Positions 52,755 through 63,100 of a stretch of DNA of 64,000 bases are shown here, one piece after another (the stretch's first letter is position 1; the number at the start of each line of letters is the position of its first letter). The position numbers were made by a program, and so were the translations under genes. Under the pieces are notes generated by a model that worked only from the letters and a program-made list of their open reading frames with translations, made no database searches and was not told the origin of the DNA. This DNA comes from JABWBH01 sp964526695 (lineage in GTDB: Bacteria > Planctomycetota > Phycisphaerae > UBA1845): NCBI GenBank assembly GCA_964526695.1, contig CAZGJA010000017.1, positions 62,001-126,000 on the forward strand, in the 5' to 3' direction.

Positions 52755-52882
52755 GCCGTCCTTTCGTCACCCCCCCGAAGGGGGGGTCCACGTATTTCCA
52801 CGGCCTGGATTCCCGCCTGCGCGGAAATGACGCGCCCTGGCGGGAGTGACGCGCGGTGCGCCGGGCCTTCCTCCGCTTCACT
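52755..52882. repeat. Palindromic repeats between the GTPase and FGE-like genes
   Basis: CCCCCCCGAAGGGGGGG (52771-52787) and GATTCCCGCCTGCGCGGAAA (from 52808), related to the palindrome at 59239-59262. These separate two genes that would otherwise be close. Confidence 0.8.
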
Positions 52883-53911
52883 TCAGCCTTCGTTCATCCA
52901 ACGTGCCGCCGCAAGGTCGATCGCGCAGCGGAAACCCAGGTTATGCGTCCTCGCTAGGGCGATCTGCCCCGTGCGAAATTGGCTTGCGGTCTGCGACTCA
53001 AAATACGTGTCGAACGCCCCGCCGCGCACGCCGTACATCGGCATCTCCCCGACGATCGGATGCCCCTCGGGATCATGAATCTCAAACGGTGAGACGGTCC
53101 ATTCCCAGACGTTGCCCACCAGTTGCAGCACGTGGTTCGGCGCCGCGCCGCTGGGATACGCGTCCACCGGCACCGTTCCCCCCACGCCGGACAGCCAGAT
53201 GTTGCACCGCTGCGTGTTCATCGCGTCGCCCCACGGGAAGCGCCGCAGCACGTCGGCTTCGCTCTTGATGTGCCAACTGCACGCCATCTGCCACTCAGCC
53301 TCGTTGGGCAGGCGCTTGCCGATCCACAACGCGTACGCCTGCGCCTCGTACCAGCAGACGCCGACGACGGGATGCCGCGAAAACCGGCGGTCGTGCCGCG
53401 CCTCGCGCCAGTAGCGCGGGGCGGGCATCCCCGTCTGGTCCTTCATTTCAATCAGGTGCGGCCAGATGTCCTCCGGCCAGAGGTTGAGGTCGTCGTATCC
53501 GCCGGCATCGACAAACTGCTGAAACTGCTCCTGCGTCACACAGCAGACGTCCAGCAGAAACGGCTCGACGACGCGGGTTTCCTCCTTCGCTTCGCCGGCG
53601 GCGCTGAGGGCGAGATTAAGCGTGATGTCGCCCGCGGGCACCAGCGCCATGGCGGCTTCAAGGGATTCGCAGGCTTGCGTGAGGGCGGCCGCGCCGCCGG
53701 GTTGCGCTCGCCAGCGGTCGGCTTCCGCCCAGATCGCCGCGCCGCGCCCCTGCGTCAGCATGGCGCGCAGCGGATCTCCGTCCAGCGTCATCGGGCTCGA
53801 CGGCTCGTACGTCTTCTGCGCCTGCGGCTCGATCGGGTTGGAGCGCGACTTGATGGCCGGTTCCTTCGGCGGACCGTCTTTCCTGAATTTGGCGAAGAGT
53901 TTCAGACCCAT
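52883..53911 (-). CDS. Formylglycine-generating-enzyme-fold (SUMF1) protein, probably non-catalytic
   Basis: 342 residues from ATG 53911 (AAGG upstream). After about 110 low-complexity residues the FGE/SUMF1 fold follows: RHPVVGVCWYEAQAYALWIGKRLPNEAEWQMAC (about 179-211), GNVWEW (266-271) and RGGAF...GFRCA at the end. Active FGE enzymes oxidise a Cys through a Cys pair near the C-terminus, including the one before xxxR; here that segment is QFRTGQIALA, without Cys. Such proteins often act as ligand-binding modules. It fits the neighbouring GTPase system. Confidence 0.8.
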   Translation of the reverse strand: MGLKLFAKFRKDGPPKEPAIKSRSNPIEPQAQKTYEPSSPMTLDGDPLRAMLTQGRGAAIWAEADRWRAQPGGAAALTQACESLEAAMALVPAGDITLNLALSAAGEAKEETRVVEPFLLDVCCVTQEQFQQFVDAGGYDDLNLWPEDIWPHLIEMKDQTGMPAPRYWREARHDRRFSRHPVVGVCWYEAQAYALWIGKRLPNEAEWQMACSWHIKSEADVLRRFPWGDAMNTQRCNIWLSGVGGTVPVDAYPSGAAPNHVLQLVGNVWEWTVSPFEIHDPEGHPIVGEMPMYGVRGGAFDTYFESQTASQFRTGQIALARTHNLGFRCAIDLAAARWMNEG

Positions 53912-53966
53912 GTGTATTTGCCTTCTGCGTTCGTTCCGTCCTCGGGTCGTTCCTTCCGTGATCCGC

Positions 53967-55073
53967 TCACGCGCCTATGGCCTTGCGCTTCGCGTCCCGC
54001 CTCAGCTTGCGGAACTGGTCGGCGACGCCGCCCTTCGGCGTGGCGGTTTCCGCGGGCGCCGGCGGCGCCTGCGGAGCGGGAACCGGCGGCGGCACGCGCG
54101 ACGGCGGAGGCGTGAACGCCGCCTGGCTCGTCGCGCCGAGGCGACGCATCAGCTCCTCGCGCTGCGCCGAGACTTCCGTCAGATCGTGCTGAAGCTGCGC
54201 CTGAAGCGTGTTGAGCGTGTCCTGCGCCGCGGCGATCTCGGCGGCGCGAAGCTCGCTCTGCTTCCACTGCACGTTCATCGTCGATTCGCGCTGCGCCAGC
54301 GCCGCCGTCCGTGCCTCGATGTCGGAAACGGCCTGCTCGTACTCGGCCTCCGTCTGCCGCAGCCGCTCCTCCGCCTCAGCGATGGCCGCCTCACGCTGCT
54401 GGACGCGCATCGCAAGCTGCTCCATCGCCTGCTCGCGCGCGGCGAGGTCCGACTCCAGCGCCTCCAGCTCCTGACGCTGGGATTCCAGGAGCTGGCGATC
54501 CGCCGCGGCCTGGGAGGCGTATCCGCGACGCTCCTGCTCCATCTCGCTGGCGGACCGCGCCACCGTGGACTGGAGCGACTCCACCGTGCGGCGCTCCTCC
54601 TCGAACTTCTGTTCCCGCTTGTCGAGGCTCGCCTCGCGCTGCTCCAGCGCCTTCAGCAGCGCCTTGAGCTCGTCCTGCTTGCCGGAGAAGCTCGCTTCCT
54701 GCTCGCACATCCCGGCCGTTTGCTGAGCGGCCTGCTCAAGCTGCTCCGCCAGCTCATGCTCCCGCTGCTTCAGCTCGGCGCGTATGGCGGAAACTTGCTC
54801 GTCCCACTCGGCACGTTCGGCGCTGAACGCCTCCCGCAGGCGCGCAACCTCGTCCGCCTGCGATTTCAACTGCTCGGCATGCGCGGCGCGCTCCCGCGCC
54901 AGCTCGACTCGCTCCGCATCCAGCGCCTCCTGCCCGCCCTGAATCTCCTCGACGCAGGCGTGCATGCGCTCCTGCACGGCCACGACGGCGCCGAGGACGC
55001 CGCGCGCCAGCGACTGCACGGTGCCCAGGTCCGGGCGCGCGGGGGTCGTGCGTGGATCGATGCGTTCGGCCAT
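53967..55073 (-). CDS. Long coiled-coil protein with Pro-rich C-terminus
   Basis: 368 residues from ATG 55073. Residues about 40-300 are one continuous heptad-rich, Glu/Gln/Arg/Ala coiled coil (REQKFEEERRTVESL, QREAAIAEAEERLRQTEAEY). The end is Pro-rich (PPPSRVPPPVPAPQAPPAPA) with a basic tail (FRKLRRDAKRKAIGA). No enzyme motif. It is the fourth gene of the minus-strand block and looks like a partner of the 55500 protein, with which it shares the same layout. Confidence 0.75.
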   Translation of the reverse strand: MAERIDPRTTPARPDLGTVQSLARGVLGAVVAVQERMHACVEEIQGGQEALDAERVELARERAAHAEQLKSQADEVARLREAFSAERAEWDEQVSAIRAELKQREHELAEQLEQAAQQTAGMCEQEASFSGKQDELKALLKALEQREASLDKREQKFEEERRTVESLQSTVARSASEMEQERRGYASQAAADRQLLESQRQELEALESDLAAREQAMEQLAMRVQQREAAIAEAEERLRQTEAEYEQAVSDIEARTAALAQRESTMNVQWKQSELRAAEIAAAQDTLNTLQAQLQHDLTEVSAQREELMRRLGATSQAAFTPPPSRVPPPVPAPQAPPAPAETATPKGGVADQFRKLRRDAKRKAIGA

Positions 55074-55499
55074 AAGCCCGAAACGACGCCTCCTGGGTGG
55101 ATGCCCATTGGGGAACGCGGCGAGCCGTCGCCCGCCGACTCTACCCTACGATCGTCGGCGAACCCGGCGCGAGGCGTTAGGCACGCGGCGGTCGCGCGAG
55201 AATCGCTGCCCCATAACGCGCGCGCAGCCGGAGGGTTGCGTGCGCGGTTCTCGGACGCACGCCGGCCTCGTCGCGGCGATCCCACGGCCTGCAGCGGGTA
55301 TCGGACCTTACCGTTTTAGCCCCTGCGCAAGCTCCGCCCCGCTGCCTATGCCGATACACAGACAGTCTGTCTCCGCAGGCAGTGGCCCGACGAGGCGACG
55401 CGGACGAACCCGCGATCGCCAGGCCGCGATGCCGCGCGCGCGGCGCGCGAAGCGCCGCCGTGCGCGAGGCGAACGCGATTACATGCGGATGGGTTGAGT
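55074..55499. other. Divergent spacer between coiled-coil genes
   Basis: About 430 bp between the divergent coiled-coil genes; only short shadow frames. It should hold promoters for both. No repeat or RNA is evident. Confidence 0.4.
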
Positions 55500-58400
55500 A
55501 TGCCTTCGACCGAATCACTGGATCAATTGCTCCAATCCGTGGATGCCTCGGTGGAGCCGCTTGAGGCGGCGCTGGGCGAGTTGTTTACGCGCATGTTGGC
55601 GTGGGAGTCGTCCGTGGACGGGCTGGCGAGCCGCCAGGAATCCGCGCGCACGCAACTCGAGAAGCGCGAGCAGGAGCTTACGCAGCTCGCCTCCGCGCTG
55701 ACGGAGCGCGAGCAGCGCCTCGCGGATGAGGCGGACCAGATCCGCATGGAGCGCGACGGATTGGCGCAGCTCGCGCGCGATGTCGAGCAGGGTCGCAAGG
55801 ACGCCGAACGCCGCCAGTCCGATCTCACGGAGCAGCTCGCGGAGTTGAGCCGACAGCGCGAAGACCTCGCCGCCGCACGCGACCGCATCGACCGCGATCG
55901 TGAAACCGCGCAACGGGATGCGTCGCGCGTCGCGCACGAGCAGCGCCTCCTCAAGGAGCAGCAGCAGTCCCTCGCCAACCGTGAAGCCTCCCTGCGAGAG
56001 CGCCTCGACGCCGTCGACACGGGCCAGGCCGAGCTGGACGCGCGCGAGACAATCCTCCAGCAAAAGGCGCTGGAGATCGACGAGCGCGAGGTCTCACTGC
56101 ACACGCGAGAGAAAGACATCGCCGCCAGGTCCGCCGCCTTCGAGCGTCAATCCGCCGCTGCGGAACGCGAGAGCAAGGCGTTCCAGGCACGCCGCGGCGA
56201 GTTGGAGACCGAGCTTGCTGAACTGGATGCCGCGCGCCGCAGGATCGAGGAGCAGTCGCGCCAGGCCGATGCCGCGCTCGCCGAGCGGAACGAGGCGATA
56301 GAAGCCCGCGATCGTGAGACGGAGAAGAAGTCGCGCTCGCTCCAGACGCGCGAGAAGAAGCTCAACGAGAAGCAGGAGTCGCTCGATGCCGTCCGGCGGG
56401 AGCTTGAAGACGCTCGTCGCCGCTTTGAAGACGAGGTCGCCGTGAAGGAGGAAGCCCTCGCGGAGCGGTTGCGCGAGTTGACGGACCTGCAGGAAGGCTC
56501 GCAGGCGGATCAGGACCGACTCAAGAGCCGCTTTGATGAGGTCGAGCGCCTCCGCGGCGAACTGAAGGAAAAGGACGCCGCCCTCCGCGCCGAGCAGGCG
56601 AAGCTGGAGGATCGCCGGCGTGAGTTCGAAGCCAAGGTCCAGCGCCAGCAGGAACTCCTCGACCACGTCGGCACCGCCGAGAAGGATCTCCTCGCCCGCG
56701 AGCAGAACCTGGCGACCGAGCATCAACGCATCGCCGAACTGAACGCCGAACTGTCCGAGCGGCAGTCTTCGCTCACCGCGGCGGAAACACAACTGACGTT
56801 GACGCGCTGTGAAGTCGAGACGTTGGAAGAGAAAACGCGCGACGCATCCGCCGGCGCGCGGGCGCGCGAGCAGGAGCTGACCGAGCTTGCGACGGCGCTC
56901 GCCGACCGGGAGAAGCAGGTCGCTCGCGCGCAGCAGGAGCTGCAGACGCGGGAGCGCGCCGTCGCCCGCGAGCGCGCCGCCATCGACAAGGAAAGCGGCG
57001 AGTTGAAGGCCCGCGTGGAGGCCGATCGCGGCGAGCTGGCCGACCGGCTCGCCCAGATGGACCGCCGCGAAGCCGATCTTCAGCAGATTCAAGGCCAGCT
57101 TGACGCCTCGCAGCGGCGGCTGGCGGACATGGAGCGCACGATCGACTCGCGCACCAGGTCGCTGAAAGCCGACCGCGACTCGTTCGAGCAGATGCGCGAG
57201 GCGTTTGATCAGACGCTGCAATCCGACCGGGCGCTGCTCTCCGGAAAGCACGCCGAGCTGGACGAGCAGATGCGCGTCGCGGAGGATCGCGAGGCCAAGT
57301 GCGCCGCGCGGCAGGCGGAACTCGCGCGGATGGAGGCGGCGCTGCGCGACAAGGAATCCGACGCCCAGCGGCGCATCGCCGAGCTTGCGCAACAGGAGAG
57401 GGCGCTGCGCGACGCGCAGGAACGCGCCCAGCGCGAACATGCCGACGTCGAGCAGCGCGGTGCCCAGCTCGACGAGCGCCGGCAGGAACTCGACCAACTG
57501 GCGGAGGAAATCGATCGCCTCCGCGCCGACTCGTCGGCGAAAGTGGAATCGCTCAAGTCCGACGCGTCCTCCGTGGAGAAGGAACGCCGCGAGCTCAAGA
57601 AGCTGCTCAAGGAGGCCGGAGCCCGCGCCCGCGAGTTCGACGACAAGAAGCAGGCGCTCGAAGCGCGCCAGCGACAGCTCGCCGCCGCCGAGGCACAGGC
57701 TCAAACCCGTCAGCGCGAAATCGACGATCTGCGCGATGCCCTCGCCGCGCAGCACGGCCGCGCCGCCGAAGAGGAGACCAAGGTTCAGCAGCAGTGGACC
57801 GCGCTGGACGCGGCGCGCACCGAGTTCGAGGACCGCCGCAAGGCCGTCGCGTCTGAATCCGAAAAGCAGCGCGGCGAGTTCGACCACCTCCGCCAGCAGA
57901 TTTTCGCCACGCGCGAGGAGCTTGAAAGCCAGCGCGCGGGCTTGAACGCGGCGACGCATCAGCTTCACGAGCAAACCGCGCTCATCGAGCAGCAGCAGCG
58001 CGACATGGCCGAGCGCGATCGCCGCCTCAGCGCTCAAAAGGAATCGCTCGACGCGTTTCGCGCCGAGCTGGAAGCGCGCCAGACGGCGCTCGACGGCGCC
58101 GGTCAGGATGTCGATGCGTCGCGCCGGCAGGCCGAGCATCAGCTCCGCGCGCTGCGTGAGGACACGGAGAGCCGCCAGGCGAAGCTCGACGAGGAGCTTG
58201 CGGCGTCGCGGGCCGAGATCGACCAGCTCCAGGCCCAGTTGCGGCAGGAACGCGCCGCGCTCCAGGACGAGCGCGACGCATGGGAGCGCGACCGCGCCGC
58301 CGCCGGCCGCGCTGCTGCGGATAGCGCCGCCGGAGAACAAGCCGCCGCTCGATCGGACGGCTCAACCACGAACGTGATGGACGGTGCACCAAGCTCGGAT

Positions 58401-59024
58401 CAGCTTGTCGAGCAACGCATGGCATGCGGACGCGCCATCGCCGAGTTCTGGCGCAGCCATGCCGCTTTGGCCGCGGAGTTGCCTGACCCTCGCGGGGCAG
58501 GCGCTGACTCCGCCGTCGAAGCCGAGCAGTGTGACGTTACGGGCGCCTCTCTCGCGGACAACGCGCAGAGCGCGGCGGATGATCCTCTCGCGGCCTTCGA
58601 GTCCGCTGAAGACGCGCCCCCGGACGAAGCGCCGGAAGCCTTCGATCAGTCCGCCGCCCTGCGCGCCGCCGCCGCCGCCGCCCGAGCGCAGATCGAAGCC
58701 ACGCGCAACGGAGAGGAGCTGCCGCCGGCCTCGCCTGAGCAGCAGGCCGCCGGAAGCTCGACTGCGGGCGGCGCGGGGGAACAGAACACGCTGCCGCACG
58801 ATTCCATCAGCGACGGGCCGCAGCGCGCCGCCGCACCGAAAACGCAGGAGCCGGATGACCCGGCGCTGCTGGAAGGCCTCGACGAAAACGCGCGCGAGCG
58901 ACTCAAAGCGCTGCGCCGCATCAACCCTCACAAACCGCTTGCGGACCTCATCGCCATCGTCCGCCATCAGGAAAACCGCTCATCCCGCGACTCGGGCAAG
59001 AAGAAATCCTGGTGGAAGCGCTGA
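55500..59024 (+). CDS. Very long coiled-coil protein
   Basis: 1174 residues from ATG 55500 (GGATGGG upstream; a TTG two codons earlier is an alternative). About residues 60-940 form one nearly unbroken coiled coil (EKREQELTQLASALTEREQRL-type heptads, with many REQEL, LDARE, ERDA units). The last 230 residues are acidic and Ala-rich and end with a compact KALRRINPHKPLADLIAIVRHQ and basic KKKSWWKR. No membrane helix, ATPase or DNA-binding motif. It faces the GTPase block, whose last gene has the same architecture at smaller scale. Likely a scaffold or tether. Confidence 0.8.
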   Translation: MPSTESLDQLLQSVDASVEPLEAALGELFTRMLAWESSVDGLASRQESARTQLEKREQELTQLASALTEREQRLADEADQIRMERDGLAQLARDVEQGRKDAERRQSDLTEQLAELSRQREDLAAARDRIDRDRETAQRDASRVAHEQRLLKEQQQSLANREASLRERLDAVDTGQAELDARETILQQKALEIDEREVSLHTREKDIAARSAAFERQSAAAERESKAFQARRGELETELAELDAARRRIEEQSRQADAALAERNEAIEARDRETEKKSRSLQTREKKLNEKQESLDAVRRELEDARRRFEDEVAVKEEALAERLRELTDLQEGSQADQDRLKSRFDEVERLRGELKEKDAALRAEQAKLEDRRREFEAKVQRQQELLDHVGTAEKDLLAREQNLATEHQRIAELNAELSERQSSLTAAETQLTLTRCEVETLEEKTRDASAGARAREQELTELATALADREKQVARAQQELQTRERAVARERAAIDKESGELKARVEADRGELADRLAQMDRREADLQQIQGQLDASQRRLADMERTIDSRTRSLKADRDSFEQMREAFDQTLQSDRALLSGKHAELDEQMRVAEDREAKCAARQAELARMEAALRDKESDAQRRIAELAQQERALRDAQERAQREHADVEQRGAQLDERRQELDQLAEEIDRLRADSSAKVESLKSDASSVEKERRELKKLLKEAGARAREFDDKKQALEARQRQLAAAEAQAQTRQREIDDLRDALAAQHGRAAEEETKVQQQWTALDAARTEFEDRRKAVASESEKQRGEFDHLRQQIFATREELESQRAGLNAATHQLHEQTALIEQQQRDMAERDRRLSAQKESLDAFRAELEARQTALDGAGQDVDASRRQAEHQLRALREDTESRQAKLDEELAASRAEIDQLQAQLRQERAALQDERDAWERDRAAAGRAAADSAAGEQAAARSDGSTTNVMDGAPSSDQLVEQRMACGRAIAEFWRSHAALAAELPDPRGAGADSAVEAEQCDVTGASLADNAQSAADDPLAAFESAEDAPPDEAPEAFDQSAALRAAAAAARAQIEATRNGEELPPASPEQQAAGSSTAGGAGEQNTLPHDSISDGPQRAAAPKTQEPDDPALLEGLDENARERLKALRRINPHKPLADLIAIVRHQENRSSRDSGKKKSWWKR

Positions 59025-59316
59025 ACGCCGCGAGGGGTGGCCCGTCGTTCCGCGACGTGAGCGTAGTTCGTCGTTTTGCGACGTGAGGGTAGTTCGTCGC
59101 TCCGCGACGAGAGGGTAGTTCGTCGCTCCGCGACGTGAGGGTAGTTCGTCGCTCCGCGACGTGAGGGTAGTTCGTCGCTCCGCGACGAACGCTCGCCACG
59201 GGGTGGCGAACTACCCGGTTCGCTCCGCGACGGAATTGGATTCCCGCCTGCGCGGGAATGACGGAATGAACTCGTGAATGCGCGGAAACGCCGGCCCGCA
59301 CACTTCCCCTGACGCC
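59025..59316. repeat. 26-bp tandem array and palindromic repeat
   Basis: Five 26-bp units beginning GTAGTTCGTCGCTCCGCGAC run from 59063 to about 59188, each with an internal palindrome (TCGCNNNGCGA). A further GATTCCCGCCTGCGCGGGAA palindrome (59239-59262) follows. Units are contiguous, with no unique spacers, so this is not a CRISPR array. Confidence 0.88.
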
Positions 59317-60069
59317 TCAACCCTCCGCCAGCTCGCGCATCATCTCTTCTGGAATGTCGAGATTCGAGGCGACGTTCTGCACGTCGTCATGCTCCTCAAG
59401 TTCTTCGAGCAGCTTCAGCGCCTTCGCCGTCGTCTCGCGGTCGAGGCGCACGAGGTTCGACGCGATCATGCTCACGTCCGCGGACTGCACCGCGATGCCC
59501 GCCTTCTCGATCGCCGCCTTCACCGACTCGAACGCGGCCGGCGTGCAGAGCACCTCGAAGCCGCCCTCCGACGAGCTGACATCATCCGCCCCGGCGTCGA
59601 GCGCGATCTCCATCAACCGGTCCTCGGTCGTCTTGCCCGGTTCAATGCTGATCACGCCCTTCTGCGAGAACATCCACGCCACGCAGTTCGGCGTGCCCAG
59701 GCTGCACCCGCGACGGTCGAAAATCTTCTTGATCTCCGGGGCGGTGCGCGTGCGGTTGTCGGTCAGCGCGCGGCAGAGAATGGCCACGCCGCCGGGACCG
59801 TAGCCTTCGTAGCTCATTTCCTCGTAGGTTTCGCCCTCCAGCTCGCCCGTGCCCTTCTTGATGGCGCGATCGATCGTGTCCTTGGGGACGTTGACCGCCT
59901 TGGCCTTGTCCACCGCCATGCGCAGCCGCAGGTTCTCGTCGATGTTCCCGCCGCCGCCGCGCGCCGCCATGATGACGTCGCGGCAGGCCTTGCTCCAGAG
60001 CCGCCCGCGCTTGGCGTCGGACGCGGCCTTTTTATGCTTGATGTTGGCCCAGCGTGAATGTCCGGCCAC
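59317..60069 (-). CDS. yebC: YebC/PmpR-family protein
   Basis: 250 residues starting MAGHSRWANIKHKKAASDAKRG, the family hallmark, with GYGPGGVAILCRALTDNRTRT in the middle and an acidic C-terminus. YebC proteins were long called transcriptional regulators; recent work links many to relief of ribosome stalling. Length and three-domain layout are normal. Upstream on the same strand is the long TPR lipoprotein gene. Confidence 0.95.
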   Translation of the reverse strand: MAGHSRWANIKHKKAASDAKRGRLWSKACRDVIMAARGGGGNIDENLRLRMAVDKAKAVNVPKDTIDRAIKKGTGELEGETYEEMSYEGYGPGGVAILCRALTDNRTRTAPEIKKIFDRRGCSLGTPNCVAWMFSQKGVISIEPGKTTEDRLMEIALDAGADDVSSSEGGFEVLCTPAAFESVKAAIEKAGIAVQSADVSMIASNLVRLDRETTAKALKLLEELEEHDDVQNVASNLDIPEEMMRELAEG

Positions 60070-60108
60070 GATGCCCTTCCTTCCTCTTTGCTTTTCAGCA
60101 GCCGCGCG

Positions 60109-63100
60109 TCACGGCTTCGGCTGCGCGCTGCCGGCGTTCGGCGCGGCGCTGGACGCCACCGCAGGCTGACCCCCGCCGGCAGCGGCCTCGATCTTCGTCC
60201 CCGCCTCCGCCGCCACGCGCTCCGCCACCCGGTCTTGCGGATCGTCCTTCAGCTTCTTCTCCGCGTTGGTCTTCGCCTCCGTCCAGTGCGTCACCGCCTC
60301 ATCGCGCCGACCCGTGCGCCACGCCGCGTCGCCGAGATGATCGGGGATCACCTCATCCTCCCGCGGCTCGGCGTTCATCGATCGGCGAATCCACGTGTAC
60401 GCTTTCTCGAACTCGCCTTTCTTGTACTGAGCCCATCCGTAGCTGTCGAGGTAGGCCGCATTCCGCGGCGAACGGGCGAGCGCCATCCGCGTCATCCGCT
60501 CCGCCTCGTCCAGCCGCAAGCCCTGGTCGGCCAGCAGATAGCCCAGGTCGTTGTTGACCCCGACGTTGAACGGGTCGATGCCGTAACACGTCTCCAGCGC
60601 CTGCTGCGCCTCGGCCATGCGCCCCGCGAGCTGATGAATGCTGTACGACAGCATCATCAACTCAAAGCGCGACTCGTCGTCGGACGCGGCATCGAGCAAC
60701 TGCTGCAGCCGCAGCAGCGCGGCGTCGTACTGCTTGGCGAGCATCAACTCCTGCACGATCCACACGTGCAGCATCTGGATGATCCGGCCCAGCCCCTCCT
60801 CCGCGCGCTCCGGCCGGATCCCGCGGCGCTCCACCTGCTCGCGCACCGTCCGCGTCAGCGCCGCGATCCAATCCTCCAGGAACCGGACGTTTTCATCGTG
60901 CCGACCGGCCGCCCGTTGAAAGCGAAAAATGCGTTCGCGCACACGATCGGGATCCGCGCAGACGGCAAGCTCCTGATTGAGCAGGTCGATCGCCTCGTCG
61001 TACCGCTCGGCGAGCGCGAGCTTCGTGGCGAGTTCGTCGAACAGGGCTTCGTTCGACGGATCCTCCTGAACCGTATCCAGCACAAGCTGCATCGCGCGGT
61101 CCGTCTGGTCCGCGGCGATCAGCGTGTTCACCAGGATTTCCCGCGTGACCTTGTCGCCCGCGGTCTCGAACGCCTTGCGCGCCAGCGGCAGCGCGTCCGC
61201 GACGCGATCATCCTCGACATACGCGAGAATCAGCCGCTGCGACCACGGCCCGGCCGGCGCGTCCGCCGTCGCCCACTCGGACAGCTTTCGATAAACCTCG
61301 TCCTGTCGCCGCATCAGCCGAAGAATCTCGACGATCTTCCCGCGATACGCCGTCCGCACCGACTCCGACGCATCGGCGCGGGCCTCTTCCTTTTGCGCCA
61401 GCGCCAGCGCCTCGTCGAACCGCTGCACGACCATCAGAGCCTGGAGCAGTTCGCCTCGCAGGGGGTGTCGATTCGGGTACCGCGGCAGCATCGGCTCCAG
61501 GCGTTTCGCCGCGCTCTCGAAATCCAGCAGCGCCTCGTCCAGTCCGACCAGGCGCAGGAAATAATCTTCAGAGGCAGGCTCCAGCCGCAGCGCCTCCTCG
61601 TAGCGCGAGCGCGCGTCGTCGAACCGCTGCGACGCCGCCAGCAGATCCCCCAGCGCCGCAAGCGTTCGCGCGTCCGGACCGTTCCGCTTCAGCGCTTCCT
61701 CCAGAATCGGGATCGCCGCCGCCGGGTCCGCCTTCTGCCGCCGCTGAATCTCCACGAGGCATCGCGCCAGCGCCGAGGACGTCGGCGCGACTTTGTCCAG
61801 CTCCTGCAACTGCCGCGCAGCCTCCTCGATGCGATCCGTTTCGAGGTAGCGCACGATCAGATCCTCGCGCGCTTCGGAGTTTTCCGGATGCGCGTCGATC
61901 ACCGCGCGAAGCTGCTGCTCAAACTGCAGGTCGCGCCCCGTTCGCTGATAAACGCGCGCCAGCGCGGTCATCACGCGCTCGTTCGTGCGGTCCAGTTGCA
62001 GACCCGCCTTGTAATGCTGCTCCGCGCCGCCGAGATCATCCAACCCCTCGCACGCCTGCCCGAGAATCCACTCGCAGCGCACGTCCTCCGCCACCTCCGC
62101 CTGCTTCCGCGCAACCGCGCCGCGGGCAAGCTCCCACTGAAAGCCGCGCAGGTAAGCCTCGCCGAGGAGCCGCCGCGCCTCCGGCCGCGCTGTAAGCTCC
62201 GCCGCGCCGCCCGTCAGTTCCTCGATCGTTCGATCCGTGCGACCCGCGGCGAAGGCGATCTCCGCCCGCAGGTACCGCAGGTTCGGCCCCGCGCCTTCAG
62301 CGCTCGCGTTCAGCAGCGCGTCCGCCACGCGAGCATCAGCGGCCGCGCCGCGCAGCACCTCTACGAAGCTCGCCGCCGCCGCGGCGTCCTGGCTCAACCC
62401 GCCCTCGGCAACGCTGAGCACCGCGGGCCACTGCGCCGATTCGATCAGCAAGTGCAGCAGCGAGGAGCGCACCTCCAGCGAGCCGGGCGACCGCGCAAGA
62501 AACCCGCGCAGGTCGTCGATGCATTCACGCGGCCGGTCGAGCCGGCGCGCGGCGTCGCGCAGCGCCAGCGCCAGCCGCTCGCTGTCCGGCTGCGCCCGGA
62601 GCCGGGCGCGGAGGTCATCCAGCACGGCCGCGCCGCGCCCCTGCTTTTCGCGGAGTTCGACCAGCAAATCCACCAGCGCAGGCTCGTCCGCGCCGACCGC
62701 GTGGAGCGCCCGCTCGGCGTCCTCCCACCGCCGCGCCGCCAGCAGCAGGTGTACGCGGCGCACGCGCAGCGCGGGCGTCGCGTCGCCACCGTCGATGCGC
62801 CGCGCGATCTGGTCCGCGGCGTCCGAGGGTCGCCCCAGACGCTCCAGCAGATTCGCGCGAAGAACCGGCAGCGAGGCGTCGGTCGTCGCCCATCGCCCGG
62901 CAAGCTCCGCCTCCTTCGGCGAACCCTGCTCACGCAGCCAGTTCTCCAGCCGATCGAACTGCGCCAGCGAGGCCGAGAGGTACCCCGCGTGCGAAAGCGC
63001 CACGCCGAGGTCGTACAACCCCGCGGCAAACGTAGCGTCCGCCGCGCTTTCGGCAAGCAGAACGCCGGTCCGCAGCGGAACCAGCGCCTCCTCCCATTGC

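Noticed and set aside
56094..58340. 748-codon minus-strand frame within the coiled-coil gene
   Set aside because: A shadow of the Glu-rich coiled coil; the composition is Leu/Arg-heavy and matches nothing.
59063..59188. CRISPR array
   Set aside because: The 26-bp units are contiguous with no unique spacers and no cas genes nearby.
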